A DNA stretch of 24,795 nucleotides from an uncultured Eubacterium sp. (lineage in GTDB: Bacteria > Bacillota > Clostridia > Lachnospirales > Lachnospiraceae), in contig CAJTMV010000048.1 in NCBI GenBank assembly GCA_910577225.1, forward strand, positions 1 through 24,795, written 5' to 3'. A model generated the notes under the pieces. The model searched no databases and was not told where the DNA came from. It worked only from the letters and a program-made list of their open reading frames with translations. Made by a program: the position numbers and the translations under genes. This document shows positions 1-7,855 of the stretch, piece by piece (within the stretch, counting starts at the first letter, position 1; the number at the start of each line of letters is the position of its first letter).

Positions 1-1
1 T

Positions 2-49
2 AATGGTAACTACGGCGGATTTTATGTGAGTTTATACTGCCGTGAATAA
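2..49 (+). CDS. Possible 3' end of a plus-strand gene entering from the left
   Basis: The first bases read, in frame 2, as NGNYGGFYVSLYCRE followed by TAA at 47-49. The residue mix looks protein-like, but only 15 codons are visible and there is no independent support. It could be the tail of a gene that begins outside the window, or chance. No family is recognised. Confidence 0.25.
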   Translation, partial: NGNYGGFYVSLYCRE

Positions 50-67
50 TTCAGGATAAATATAATT

Positions 68-118
68 TTAATAAATGTAATCTCCATTTTTATATCTTTG
101 AGGATTTTCATAAATCAT
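68..118 (-). CDS. Candidate 16-aa microprotein with a strong ribosome binding site
   Basis: The minus strand has AAAGGAG seven bases before an ATG at 118 and then 16 codons, MIYENPQRYKNGDYIY, before TAA. An in-frame ATG at 157 would lengthen it to 29 residues (MNNHSNIAKGDST plus the above) but lacks a well-placed Shine-Dalgarno. The peptide is polar and tyrosine-rich, with no membrane segment. No family is recognised. The ribosome binding site is the only strong sign of translation; it may also be a leader peptide or a remnant. The rest of 120-340 is AT-rich and shows no further gene. Confidence 0.25.
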   Translation of the reverse strand: MIYENPQRYKNGDYIY

Positions 119-348
119 AGTACTGTCTCCTTTCGCTATATTGCTATGGTTATTCATCTGTTATATTCGTAACTACTCCAATAAATCTTTCATATCTATT
201 GTACGAATTACCAGCTATGCATTTATTTTACAATACGCTTACAAATATGTCAATTATATAATTGCAATTTACTCTATCTTTTAAAATTATATTATTCCTG
301 TCTTTCGTTGTGATCCTATTTTCTTTCAGATTCACAGCTGAAAAAATA

Positions 349-378
349 CCAGACAATAGATTTTAATCTATCGTCTGG
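349..378 (-). terminator. Rho-independent terminator of the BlaI/M56/114-aa operon
   Basis: A 14-bp stem with a two-base loop is seen. Read on the minus strand it is CCAGACGATAGATT, then AA, then the complementary arm with one G-U pair, followed by TATTTTTTC. It lies 69 bp past the stop of the 114-aa gene and ends the minus-strand transcript. The plus-strand side has only a weak T-run. Confidence 0.85.
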
Positions 379-447
379 CACTATATTTTACGATTCAACC
401 TGCAAAAACAGGTATTCTATCATAAATCCAGCTACAATCAGCAGTAT

Positions 448-762
448 CTATACCCTGATATCCAATCCTCCTCGCATCCCGTAAGACCGTTCAAAAATGC
501 CTGTGTCAAAAGCGTCCCCCGGTTTCCAACCCGAATAGTTTTCCCTCGCCAGCTTCTCCATTTCGGAAACAAAATCTCCCGCCAGCTGATCCAACGTCCA
601 TGAAGCGGAGCTGCGTCGCTTTGAAGGGAGGAATCTTAAATACGTATTGATCACATCATTTCTCCCGGTTCCTTCTGGTATGCTTTGGCCATTGATGCTG
701 ATAAAATCCTGTGAAACGATTTCTGCCAGCTCTGCTTTTACCTCATCTGACACAGATATCAT
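448..762 (-). CDS. Hypothetical protein, 104-114 aa
   Basis: The reading frame ends at 448. The start is either ATG 762 (MISVSDEVKAEL, with AAGAGG nine bases upstream) or ATG 792 (MYHRKKRLEK, with a weaker GGCGG). I prefer 762, giving 104 residues. No signal peptide or membrane segment is visible. It has a charged helical first half (SDEVKAELAEIVSQ) and a C-terminal WTLDQLAGDFVSEMEKLA helix ending in a Gly/Tyr-rich tail. It lies downstream of the M56 peptidase gene on the same strand and ahead of the terminator at 349-378, so it is probably the last gene of that operon. I do not recognise the family. The 793-940 gap contains a good GGGAGG ribosome site that starts only an 11-codon frame; a neighbouring frame (KLYYDENGIPWVAMEQ) looks protein-like, so a short upstream gene may have been lost by frameshift. 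Confidence 0.5.
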   Translation of the reverse strand: MISVSDEVKAELAEIVSQDFISINGQSIPEGTGRNDVINTYLRFLPSKRRSSASWTLDQLAGDFVSEMEKLARENYSGWKPGDAFDTGIFERSYGMRGGLDIRV

Positions 763-940
763 TTTTTCCAGCCTCTTTTTCCTATGATACATCTGTCCGC
801 CTGCTCCATTGCCACCCAGGGAATACCGTTTTCATCATAATATAGTTTCCTAATTGTAACTTCCGGTGTTCGTCTCCATTGCCATAATTTTGTCCTCCCT
901 GAATAAAATTGGGTGAAATCCTTTTCGTTTCCATAGTTCG

Positions 941-2185
941 CTACAACAGTTTCAGCAGTTTCATATACCAGTGATCCATGACGCTTTCATAAGAAATCCG
1001 CACGACTCTGTCTGTAGAACCGCCTTCGTAAATACAGGCCTCCGCTGCGCCAGCCAGCCCCGGAAGTTTATAAAATCCGTCAAAAACAATCCAGATTTCC
1101 CCGTCCGCATGATTTTCTTTCAAAAACTTCTCAAACGCTTCTCTCTCAACATAAACACATCTGTCGTCATATGAAATCATCTGCGCCAGTTTCCCGGTAT
1201 CAGAGGAGACTATCCGAGGATTCCCGTCATCATTTCCAACCATAATGTCCCGGCTTTCATTGCATCGCGCATAGGAATGGGTTTGTACCGCCAGCAGCAT
1301 CGCCGCAACCGCAAGCACGGCCGCGACTGCCATGCCCGCACACATCCTTTTCCGATATGGACGGAAATCAGCAATCTCGCCCATTCGCCTTTTGATATCG
1401 GCAAATTCCTTTTCTCCGGCATAGGTAACAGCAGACGGCATATCCCCTGAACCAGTGCGCAGCAGTTTCAGCGTTTTCAGCAGTACCAGACCATATTCGT
1501 ATGCCGGTCTCCCGCTGCTTTGTATACACACCCTGTCGCAGATATCCTCCATATCCGCCCGAAACTGTTTTTGTAATATTCCAAGAAACGGATTCACCCA
1601 TAACAGACACCGCAGGATATCCCATACAAATCCAAACCACAGATGACCCAGACGGATATGCGTCTTTTCATGCTGCAAAACAGCCATCGATTCATCCCGA
1701 CTGTAGTTTTCAAGCATCGCTCTGGGAATGACAATCTTTGGTTTCAGCAGCCCGACGGTAAACGGCGTGACATTCATATCCGTAACTCTGACCCAGGTAT
1801 CGCCCAAAGAAACCTTTTCCATCCCTGCAACCAACTTCCAAAGCCACAGCCGTTTTCTAAATATGCACACAGCCGCGACACAAATACCCGACGCATACAC
1901 ACGGTCCATCCATATCCACGACATTGTTGCCGCCGTCAGCCACCATGTGACATGAAAAACTGCCTCATTTTCATAAAATAATTTCAGCTTTCCCAGAAAC
2001 GGAAGAAGCAGGAACGATAACCATAAAAGTCCCCGCAGAAAAGTCCGATCTGAAAAAAACAGCTTTCGAAGCAGCATCACCAGTCCGGCCAGTAAAAAAG
2101 AAAAGGCTGCACACCGCACCAGCTGCGTCGTGTAATACACCGCGCCAAAATCCAGGAGCCGGACGATCTCTGACCAGTCAGGCAT
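941..2185 (-). CDS. M56-family (BlaR1/MecR1-like) membrane metallopeptidase with an unusual sensor tail
   Basis: A protein of 414 residues from ATG 2185 (AGAGGGTGG six bases upstream; the GTG at 2194 is too close to it). Several N-terminal hydrophobic segments (about residues 17-40, 48-70 and 80-110) precede a cytosolic zinc-peptidase region with HEKTH at about 172-176, the M56 HExxH site. Another helix near 280-300 leads to an external tail of about 110 residues. In BlaR1/MecR1 the C-terminus is a full penicillin-binding domain (about 250 residues with SxxK, SxN and KTG); this tail is too short and lacks those motifs, so the ligand is probably not a beta-lactam. The start overlaps the BlaI stop by 8 nt (ATGCCTGA), so the two are co-translated. 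The expected role is cleavage of the partner repressor when the tail senses a signal. Confidence 0.85.
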   Translation of the reverse strand: MPDWSEIVRLLDFGAVYYTTQLVRCAAFSFLLAGLVMLLRKLFFSDRTFLRGLLWLSFLLLPFLGKLKLFYENEAVFHVTWWLTAATMSWIWMDRVYASGICVAAVCIFRKRLWLWKLVAGMEKVSLGDTWVRVTDMNVTPFTVGLLKPKIVIPRAMLENYSRDESMAVLQHEKTHIRLGHLWFGFVWDILRCLLWVNPFLGILQKQFRADMEDICDRVCIQSSGRPAYEYGLVLLKTLKLLRTGSGDMPSAVTYAGEKEFADIKRRMGEIADFRPYRKRMCAGMAVAAVLAVAAMLLAVQTHSYARCNESRDIMVGNDDGNPRIVSSDTGKLAQMISYDDRCVYVEREAFEKFLKENHADGEIWIVFDGFYKLPGLAGAAEACIYEGGSTDRVVRISYESVMDHWYMKLLKLL

Positions 2186-2603
2186 GAGAGCCACCCTCTC
2201 TCTTAGTGGATTCCGCTTTCCGTTCCCTGCTCTGCTCCAGAATTTCCTCCAACTCCCTGATCTGTTCGTCTGTCAGGACAAAACTATGCAGCAGCGCCGC
2301 CATCGCATTTGACCCGTTGCCGGAAAAATAGCGGTCCACAAACTTCCTGCTTTTCTCTCTGACACATTCCTCCCTGGTCCTCTGCACATAGTAGTGATAA
2401 ACCCTTGCGTCATGCTCATCCACTGTGTAGCCAGGAACATTTTTCTGACTCAGACGGTTCATCAGCACCCGCACCATCCGCATCGACATATCCACATTCC
2501 CCTGCATCCTTTTGCAGACCTCGGAAGACGTCAGAGGTTTCCCGCAGGCCCAGAGAACTTCCATAATCTGCCATTCGCCCGGTGTAATCTCTTCCTTTGC
2601 CAT
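2178..2603 (-). CDS. BlaI/MecI-family transcriptional repressor
   Basis: A 141-residue protein of the usual BlaI length. The N-terminal winged helix starts ITPGEWQIMEVLWACGKPL and continues through SSEVCKRM and MRMVRVLMNRLSQKN; the dimerisation half carries FVDRYFSGNGSNAMAALLHS and the typical LTDEQIRELEEIL. The start ATG at 2603 follows a GAAAGGAAGAAAG ribosome site. It is expected to repress its own operon and be inactivated through the M56 peptidase encoded immediately downstream with overlapping frames. The promoter at 2625-2653 lies 22 bp upstream and contains imperfect GATAA/TTATC half sites in its spacer, a possible operator. Confidence 0.92.
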   Translation of the reverse strand: MAKEEITPGEWQIMEVLWACGKPLTSSEVCKRMQGNVDMSMRMVRVLMNRLSQKNVPGYTVDEHDARVYHYYVQRTREECVREKSRKFVDRYFSGNGSNAMAALLHSFVLTDEQIRELEEILEQSRERKAESTKREGGSHA

Positions 2604-2624
2604 ACCGCTTTCTTCCTTTCGATT

Positions 2625-2653
2625 TATATATTGATAATCTTTTTATCGGTCAA
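2625..2653 (-). promoter_or_regulatory. Promoter of the BlaI/M56 operon with internal dyad
   Basis: On the minus strand TTGACC, a 17-bp spacer and TATATA. The spacer holds GATAA-AAAGA-TTATC, an inverted repeat placed where a BlaI-type repressor would block RNA polymerase. It does not match the TACAnnTGTA core of classical bla/mec operators, so operator status is inferred from position only. Confidence 0.65.
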
Positions 2654-2768
2654 TCGCCATTCATCATCAATATTCGTTGACATTTTATAGATAAAATAAA
2701 CTCTTCGGCAACCAGATCGCACAATTTTCACCAGTTTCTATGAAAAACAGGAAAGACAGACCGCTCTG

Positions 2769-3476
2769 TCATATATTGATATTCGCTTTTTTGGCCTGAC
2801 TGCATAAGTCGCGAACGGACAAGGTATACCTTTTTCCATCCCTGATAAAATGTGTTCCGCACTGCCGAAACTCAAAATGTACTTTGTGGGCGATGCATTG
2901 CTCCCGAATAGAAAGCACCCACGCATAATCGAGCGGTCTGGCATTTCTGTCCGATTCGCCTCCGACTACGACCAGTTCAACATCATCCAGCCAGGCGGAA
3001 AGACTGATTTCCTCAAGCAGCGGCTGACAGATAATATTTTTATGTCTGACAGGCAGTTTATGAAAAACAGGCAGTCTGTAGTCAGCCCTGTCCTGATTTT
3101 CCAACGTACAGCCTACCGTGACATTCTCATATCCGTCGTTCCAGTCCTGCGGGATACAATCCATAAATCGTTCTATGCGCTTTGTTAAAAACAAAAAGTG
3201 CAGGTCGGAACGCTCCCGTATCATCTGCCAGCATTCCGAACGCCATTCATCGGCATCTTCAATCAAAAAATCCGTAGAAAAGCATAAGTATACGGTCTGT
3301 CCCGATTTGATTTTGTATGCTCCCGATTTATTTTTAGCCACAGGGGCGTAGAAGTCATTCGTCTTTACGATACTGTTCGTATCGACCCCACGTTTCAAAT
3401 CGCCCTTATGGATGTAACAATACCTGCATCCCTCGCTTTGTTTGTGGCAGCCGCGCCACGGATTCCATATAGCCAT
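2769..3476 (-). CDS. DUF5131 family protein (phage Gp37/Gp68-like)
   Basis: The frame is open further upstream, but ATG 3476 follows GAGGAAACGAAT, and the conserved family opening (MAIWNPWRGCHKQSEGCRYC) begins there, giving 235 residues. The C-x5-C-x2-C arrangement near residues 10-19 resembles a metal or Fe-S ligand set. Later conserved blocks are FCFSTDFLIEDADEWR, FLFLTKRIERF, VTVGCTLENQ and LVVVGGESDRNARPLDYAWV. Members occur in phages and bacterial genomes; the biochemical role is unknown to me. It lies 131 bp after the MFS gene stop on the same strand, so read-through is possible, but I see no functional link. Confidence 0.85.
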   Translation of the reverse strand: MAIWNPWRGCHKQSEGCRYCYIHKGDLKRGVDTNSIVKTNDFYAPVAKNKSGAYKIKSGQTVYLCFSTDFLIEDADEWRSECWQMIRERSDLHFLFLTKRIERFMDCIPQDWNDGYENVTVGCTLENQDRADYRLPVFHKLPVRHKNIICQPLLEEISLSAWLDDVELVVVGGESDRNARPLDYAWVLSIREQCIAHKVHFEFRQCGTHFIRDGKRYTLSVRDLCSQAKKANINI

Positions 3477-3607
3477 ATTCGTTTCCTCAATTCTTCTATA
3501 AGCGTTCTTTCCAGGACCACCCGTTTCATTTCCTGTCTTTCTTTTTTGGGGAGAAGCTGCCATCCACCGACAGGCTCGTCCATCTGCAGATTTGACCGGA
3601 CGGCATC

Positions 3608-4807
3608 TTACCCGAACATCCGATTCCGTTTTCGATTCTCTGACTGGCACAAATAGATACCGATCAACAAAAAGATCGGAAATAACACTCCTGCCAGAAA
3701 CCCCACTTTCAGATTATTATTGAACGCACCGGAAACCATCCCCACTACGGTAGGTCCTCCCGCACACCCGACGTCGCCTGCCAGGGCAAGTAGTGCAAAC
3801 ATCGCAGTGCCGCCCCTGACATCTGATGCCGCCGCCTTACTAAACACCCCCGGCCACATAATACCAACGGACAGACCACACAGTGCACACCCGATAAACC
3901 CGACCGTCAAGCCCGGCACAAGTGAGATGCAAAGATAGGCAGCGATACACAAAATACTACTGGCAACCATAAATCGATCCAGATCGATGCGTTCTCCGTA
4001 TTTTCCATAAAAGGCTCTGGCACTGCCCATCAGAAACGCAAACAGCATCGGTCCTGCCAGATCTCCCGTTGTCTTGCTGACATGAAGTCCCGACTCTGCA
4101 AAAGCCGACGCCCACTGGCTGACTGCCTGTTCGCCCGCTCCGGCACATACCATCATTATCATCAGTACCCAGAATATCCTCTTACGAAAAAGCTGCCGGA
4201 TGGTTGTTCTTCCTTCCCCCTGATCCATCAAAGAAGCAATCGGAACCCTTGTAAACAGAATCATATTTGCAAAAGGAATCACCGCCCAAATGCACGCCAT
4301 CACCTTCCAGTTTTCGATACCGAACAGATGAAAAAAAGCTGTCGATACAATCACGACTGCCATATGCCCCCAACAATAAAAGGAATGCAGCAGGCTCATG
4401 GCCTTTTCTTTATTTTTTGTAGGACAGGCTTCCACGATTGGACTTACCAATACCTCTAACAGTCCGCCGCCCACCGCATATACGGCAACCGCAATCATCA
4501 GCCCCGTAAAAGCATTTTCCAGCAGATCCGGTAAGATCGTCAGAAACAGGAAACCCGCCGCCGCACAGACATGCGCAATAATCATCGACGCCCGATAACC
4601 TATCCGGTCCACAAAAGTAACCGACAGCATATCCACCAAAAGCTGCAATCCAAAGTTGAACGTAATAAGCAGCGTAATCTGCGTCATCGGTATCCCATAA
4701 CTGTTGTGAAAAGTCAGAAAAAGAAGCGGCACAAAATTGTTAACAATCGCCTGCACGATATATCCGGTAAAGCAGGCATACAATGTTTGATTATAACTTT
4801 TATCCAT
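3608..4807 (-). CDS. MFS transporter
   Basis: A 399-residue protein with about 12 hydrophobic segments and a charged central loop (near DQGEGRTTIRQLFRKR), the length and layout of the major facilitator superfamily. The N-terminal half has MIAVAVYAVGGGLLEVLVSPIVEACP and the C-terminal half has CALCGLSVGIMWPGVFSKAAA and LALAGDVGCAGGPTVVG. The ATG at 4807 follows GGGAGAACGATT. The substrate cannot be read from sequence; the overall pattern resembles sugar-proton symporter-like or putative drug-efflux MFS members. It lies downstream of an AAC(3)-like enzyme and a LacI-type regulator, but the hairpin at 4923-4954 separates it from the acetyltransferase gene, so coupling is uncertain. Confidence 0.9.
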   Translation of the reverse strand: MDKSYNQTLYACFTGYIVQAIVNNFVPLLFLTFHNSYGIPMTQITLLITFNFGLQLLVDMLSVTFVDRIGYRASMIIAHVCAAAGFLFLTILPDLLENAFTGLMIAVAVYAVGGGLLEVLVSPIVEACPTKNKEKAMSLLHSFYCWGHMAVVIVSTAFFHLFGIENWKVMACIWAVIPFANMILFTRVPIASLMDQGEGRTTIRQLFRKRIFWVLMIMMVCAGAGEQAVSQWASAFAESGLHVSKTTGDLAGPMLFAFLMGSARAFYGKYGERIDLDRFMVASSILCIAAYLCISLVPGLTVGFIGCALCGLSVGIMWPGVFSKAAASDVRGGTAMFALLALAGDVGCAGGPTVVGMVSGAFNNNLKVGFLAGVLFPIFLLIGIYLCQSENRKRNRMFG

Positions 4808-4922
4808 AATCGTTCTCCCGTTGTTTCTATATTTTCAAAATGTCTGCATCTGATTCTTTTTACCTCCCAATACGCCAGCTGCCATCTGTACTGTCAGCAT
4901 CTGATCTGATACAAAACAGGCA

Positions 4923-4954
4923 GACGGCATCGCCACGATACAGGCGCTGCCGTC
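4923..4954 (-). terminator. Hairpin between the AAC(3) and MFS genes
   Basis: A 12-bp GC-rich stem with one mismatch (GACGGCATCGCC and its partner) and an 8-nt loop lies just after the acetyltransferase stop. On the minus strand it is followed by TGCCTGTTTTG, a weak U-tract, so termination may be partial. Confidence 0.65.
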
Positions 4955-4991
4955 CTGATCAGCCCCTTCGATCACTTCTTCCTGGCTTTCC

Positions 4992-5783
4992 TCATTTCCT
5001 GTTTTCTTCTATCCATTTCACTGCAAAATCTACCAGCTCCCTTTGTCTCATCATCGAAAGCATCGCATTCCCCAGCGGTACGTGACGCACTTTTCCGGTC
5101 TGTTCAAATGCCTCTCCAATTGCCGGAAAATCTTCTCCATCCACAGCCAGCGTTTCATAGGATTTCCAGACCCGCTGTCCATCCACCCGTATGGCACTGC
5201 TTTCTGTCACCGTATGTCTGCCCGGATACTCCGCCCTTACATCCGCCAGATGCAGGGAAGTGTTCTTGTCGTAACCAACCCCGATCAGCAGCACATATCC
5301 GTCCAGTTTATACAGCCTGCCAATGGGTGAGCTGTCTCCAAAAATATCTGACAGATCATGATTTTCTGTCAGATACTGCGCATCATGTCCCCAGGCCGCT
5401 ACTGATCTTGCCGGATGATCGCTCCTTAGTGTCCCCGGCCACTGCCGAAACATTTCCGCTACTGCGCCCATTGTATTTGTCGGTGTCATCCGTTTGTCAT
5501 AAGCAGGTATGTATTCACGTATGACAGGCTGCCATTCCTCCGGCTCCTGCCAGTAGACGCCGGTCGACGGATCCAGATTTTTCCATGACTGCGTCGGCAT
5601 CATAATCGTACCCTGTTTCCCAACACGATCCATCAGCGCTTCGATCACTGACTGCGCGCCACCGCACACATATCCCAGACTGCTGAGCGATGTATGTACC
5701 ATAATCGCCTGCCCTTTTTGAATACCAATATCCTTAAAAGCAGTTGCCATATCGTCCGGGGTTACCAGTTTCCTTTTTTCCAT
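4992..5783 (-). CDS. Aminoglycoside N(3)-acetyltransferase family protein (Antibiotic_NAT)
   Basis: A 263-residue protein, normal length for the AAC(3)/YokD family. Diagnostic blocks are MVHTSLSSLGYVCGGAQSVIEAL (about residues 28-50), GTIMMPTQSW, TPTNTMGAVAEMFR, RSDHPARSVAAWGHDAQYL and SPIGRLYKLDGYVLLIGVG. The His in the SDHPARSV region is conserved in the family. The ATG at 5783 has GGAGG nine bases upstream. The reaction would be acetyl-CoA-dependent N-acetylation; chromosomal homologues often do not confer resistance, so an antibiotic substrate is not established. It begins 100 bp after the stop of the LacI-type gene on the same strand and could be co-transcribed with it. Confidence 0.88.
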   Translation of the reverse strand: MEKRKLVTPDDMATAFKDIGIQKGQAIMVHTSLSSLGYVCGGAQSVIEALMDRVGKQGTIMMPTQSWKNLDPSTGVYWQEPEEWQPVIREYIPAYDKRMTPTNTMGAVAEMFRQWPGTLRSDHPARSVAAWGHDAQYLTENHDLSDIFGDSSPIGRLYKLDGYVLLIGVGYDKNTSLHLADVRAEYPGRHTVTESSAIRVDGQRVWKSYETLAVDGEDFPAIGEAFEQTGKVRHVPLGNAMLSMMRQRELVDFAVKWIEENRK

Positions 5784-5882
5784 CTTACAATTCCTCCAAT
5801 CTGCTTTATCGCAGCTGCAATCCTAATAATAAAATAAATTTTGCAAAATGGCAAAGGTTAAACGCATAACCCCTGACAAAAT

Positions 5883-6902
5883 TCAACCTTCTTCTTTGTG
5901 CATTTTTACTTCGCTCACACTGTCTCGTTCTATAAGAGTTACCGGCTGCAGCACATGGCTAACCTCGCCGTCTCCCTTTCTTAACCGGTTCAGCATTGTA
6001 ACCGCCAAAGCTGCCCTCTGCCTGCTGTCCTGTCTGATCGTAGTCAGCGCTGGTACAAATTTTTCACCTTCCCTTACATCGTCAAACCCAACTACCGATA
6101 TATCCTCCGGAACGGATATTCCGACGCTTTTCAGGAATTGAATAACATCCATCGCATAATAATCAGATACGGCAAAAACTGCCGAATATTTTTTTATTTC
6201 TCCCAAATGTGCCCTGTAAAAAATACTGCGTGCTTTCTGCTCCATAGGAATTATCAGAAGCTCTGCATTTGGAATCTCGCTTTTTAATCCCATAAATCTT
6301 TCCATATCCATACAGACATGATTATCCGATATACATAAGACCGCCCTGTGCCCTCTGTTTTTCAGATAACGTCCAGCCTGTGCCCCGCCGTCAAAGTGAT
6401 CGGACCTGATATTTACCAGATTTCCCAAATCTTCCATATATCCGTCATAGACCACAAACGGAATATGCATCTGTTCCCTTAGTTTTTTATAATCCTGTTC
6501 GCAATAGCCGATCATGACCATTCCCTCCATATTCCACATGGAAGCAAACTTTGGAATTTCATCCCATCGATCAGTAACTTTCAGCATAAGAAACTTTCCT
6601 GCCTGTTCTGTCTCTTTTGCCAGCGCGTTCACCGACGCGGAAATAAACGGATCCTCCAGTGTATGTCCTTCGTATTTTTCATGGTCATTGATTACCACCC
6701 CGATAATTTTAGAATCATTTTGCGCCAAAAGAATCCCCGCCATACCCGGCATGTATTGTCTTTTTTCCAAAAGCTGCTGCACACGCTTCACCGTTTCATC
6801 TGATATTTTCTTTGTCTTGCCATGAATCACATTTGATACCGTAGCAGTACTCACTCCCAGCTCGTCGGCAATGTCAGCGATCCTGACTCTTCCACTCTGC
6901 AT
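5883..6902 (-). CDS. LacI/GalR-family transcriptional regulator
   Basis: A 339-residue protein from ATG 6902 (MQSGRVRIADIADEL, AAAGGA nine bases upstream). The upstream GTG at 6926 is less well placed. The N-terminal HTH reads VRIADIADELGVSTATVSNVIHG, followed by the hinge helix VQQLLEKRQYMPG. The sugar-binding-like core has GVVINDHE, GMVMIGY, FVVYDGY, SAVFAVSDYYAMDVIQFLKS, VPEDISVVGFDDVREGE and LTTIRQDSRQRAALAVTML. The ligand is unknown. It precedes the AAC(3)-like gene, which with the MFS gene may form its regulon. Its upstream region holds a 12-bp interrupted palindrome (7037-7081), a candidate autoregulatory site. Confidence 0.92.
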   Translation of the reverse strand: MQSGRVRIADIADELGVSTATVSNVIHGKTKKISDETVKRVQQLLEKRQYMPGMAGILLAQNDSKIIGVVINDHEKYEGHTLEDPFISASVNALAKETEQAGKFLMLKVTDRWDEIPKFASMWNMEGMVMIGYCEQDYKKLREQMHIPFVVYDGYMEDLGNLVNIRSDHFDGGAQAGRYLKNRGHRAVLCISDNHVCMDMERFMGLKSEIPNAELLIIPMEQKARSIFYRAHLGEIKKYSAVFAVSDYYAMDVIQFLKSVGISVPEDISVVGFDDVREGEKFVPALTTIRQDSRQRAALAVTMLNRLRKGDGEVSHVLQPVTLIERDSVSEVKMHKEEG

Positions 6903-7036
6903 ACACGTCAGTCCTTTCTTTATCACTGTTCACTATCAGTCTGATTTCTTGTCTTTTCTGTATGGTATTCTTTCCTTTTATTTTGTCACAGACGTTTACA
7001 GCTTTTCTTATGATGCCAAATTTCCGTAATATTCCA

Positions 7037-7081
7037 TACGATATATTGTAGATTATACAACTACATGTGCAATGTATCGTA
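7037..7081. promoter_or_regulatory. Interrupted palindrome upstream of the LacI-type gene
   Basis: TACGATATATTG at 7037-7048 and CAATGTATCGTA at 7070-7081 form 12-bp arms with one mismatch around a 21-bp spacer. On the minus strand the spacer contains TATAAT, so this may be an operator straddling the regulator's promoter. The 6903-7140 gap shows no gene. Confidence 0.45.
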
Positions 7082-7145
7082 CTGAATCAAAAAAATTGTA
7101 AACTGGTATTTTGTCAGATACTGACTTTATTTTACACAGCAGAAA

Positions 7146-7167
7146 ACCGCCCTTTCATACAGGCGGT
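7146..7167 (-). terminator. Short hairpin after the DUF2871 gene
   Basis: ACCGCC (7146-7151) and GGCGGT (7162-7167) form a 6-bp GC stem with a 10-nt loop, followed on the minus strand by TTTTC. It lies 53 bp after the stop of the DUF2871 gene. It is a plausible but short terminator. Confidence 0.5.
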
Positions 7168-7219
7168 CGATCTGCTATCACCTTTGTGAATCTTACGGTT
7201 TGTATATCCTGGTTTTCGC

Positions 7220-7636
7220 TTACTGCGCCATCGATACGCTGCGTCTGATCTGCACCAGCACAAGCACCATACTGACACCGAGCAGGATATGCCCGATTCC
7301 GGCAATGCCGGATATTGCAGCATTCATGCCAGAGGAAAGCGCAGGCGCCAGCACCTGCGTCACTCCCCGCACGATAAACATTACAGCGGTCAGATTCAGA
7401 CCCGTATGATAGACAGCCAGTATCTGCCCGGTTTTGGCACTGGTGAAAGAAAAACTCTTTTCCAGCAAAAGAAGCAGCAGGAAAAACACCATACCAAGCA
7501 GAAAATAATGGGTATGTACGACTGAAAGTGTAGTTTTGGCAGTAAACCCGTTGAATTTGGTAAACTCCCGATAAAACACACCGCCGGCCATCGCAAGAAC
7601 AGCATACAATAAAGCCGCATTCATATAACGTTTCAT
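7220..7636 (-). CDS. DUF2871 family membrane protein
   Basis: A 138-residue protein with four hydrophobic helices (about residues 5-22, 42-60, 72-90 and 106-128). Conserved family features include the opening MKRYMNAALLYAVLAMAGGVFYREFTKFNG, the VVHTHYFLLGM block with paired histidines in the second helix, and GIAGIGHILLG in the last. The ATG at 7636 follows AGGAGGAAGGATT. The His residues within helices suggest metal or haem contact, but the family function is not known to me. It is monocistronic by position: the plus-strand DUF1801 gene diverges upstream and a hairpin follows downstream. Confidence 0.85.
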   Translation of the reverse strand: MKRYMNAALLYAVLAMAGGVFYREFTKFNGFTAKTTLSVVHTHYFLLGMVFFLLLLLLEKSFSFTSAKTGQILAVYHTGLNLTAVMFIVRGVTQVLAPALSSGMNAAISGIAGIGHILLGVSMVLVLVQIRRSVSMAQ

Positions 7637-7779
7637 AATCCTTCCTCCTTATGTAAGCATAATCCATAAGCTCCATTATACCATGTAATAAACCTGGTTT
7701 CCAGCCTGCATTTCAGACAGCAGAAGGATATTTTTTCAAAATCTGTTATGAAATTCTTATATCGCTGCGCATCACAAGG

Positions 7780-7807
7780 TTGAAAATTGAACAAAACATG
7801 ATATAAT
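7780..7807 (+). promoter_or_regulatory. Promoter of the DUF1801 gene
   Basis: TTGAAA, a 16-bp spacer and TATAAT, ending 48 bp before the ATG at 7856. The sequence matches the sigma-A consensus well. The only gene downstream on the plus strand is the zinc-finger/DUF1801 protein. Confidence 0.75.
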
Positions 7808-7855
7808 CACCTTAAGCAAAACATAATTTTTCAAAAAGATAAGGAAGATCCTACC

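Noticed and set aside
7155..7676. 173-codon minus-strand frame with many cysteines
   Set aside because: It is a shadow of the DUF2871 gene in another frame; the DUF2871 frame has the ribosome site and hydrophobic helices.
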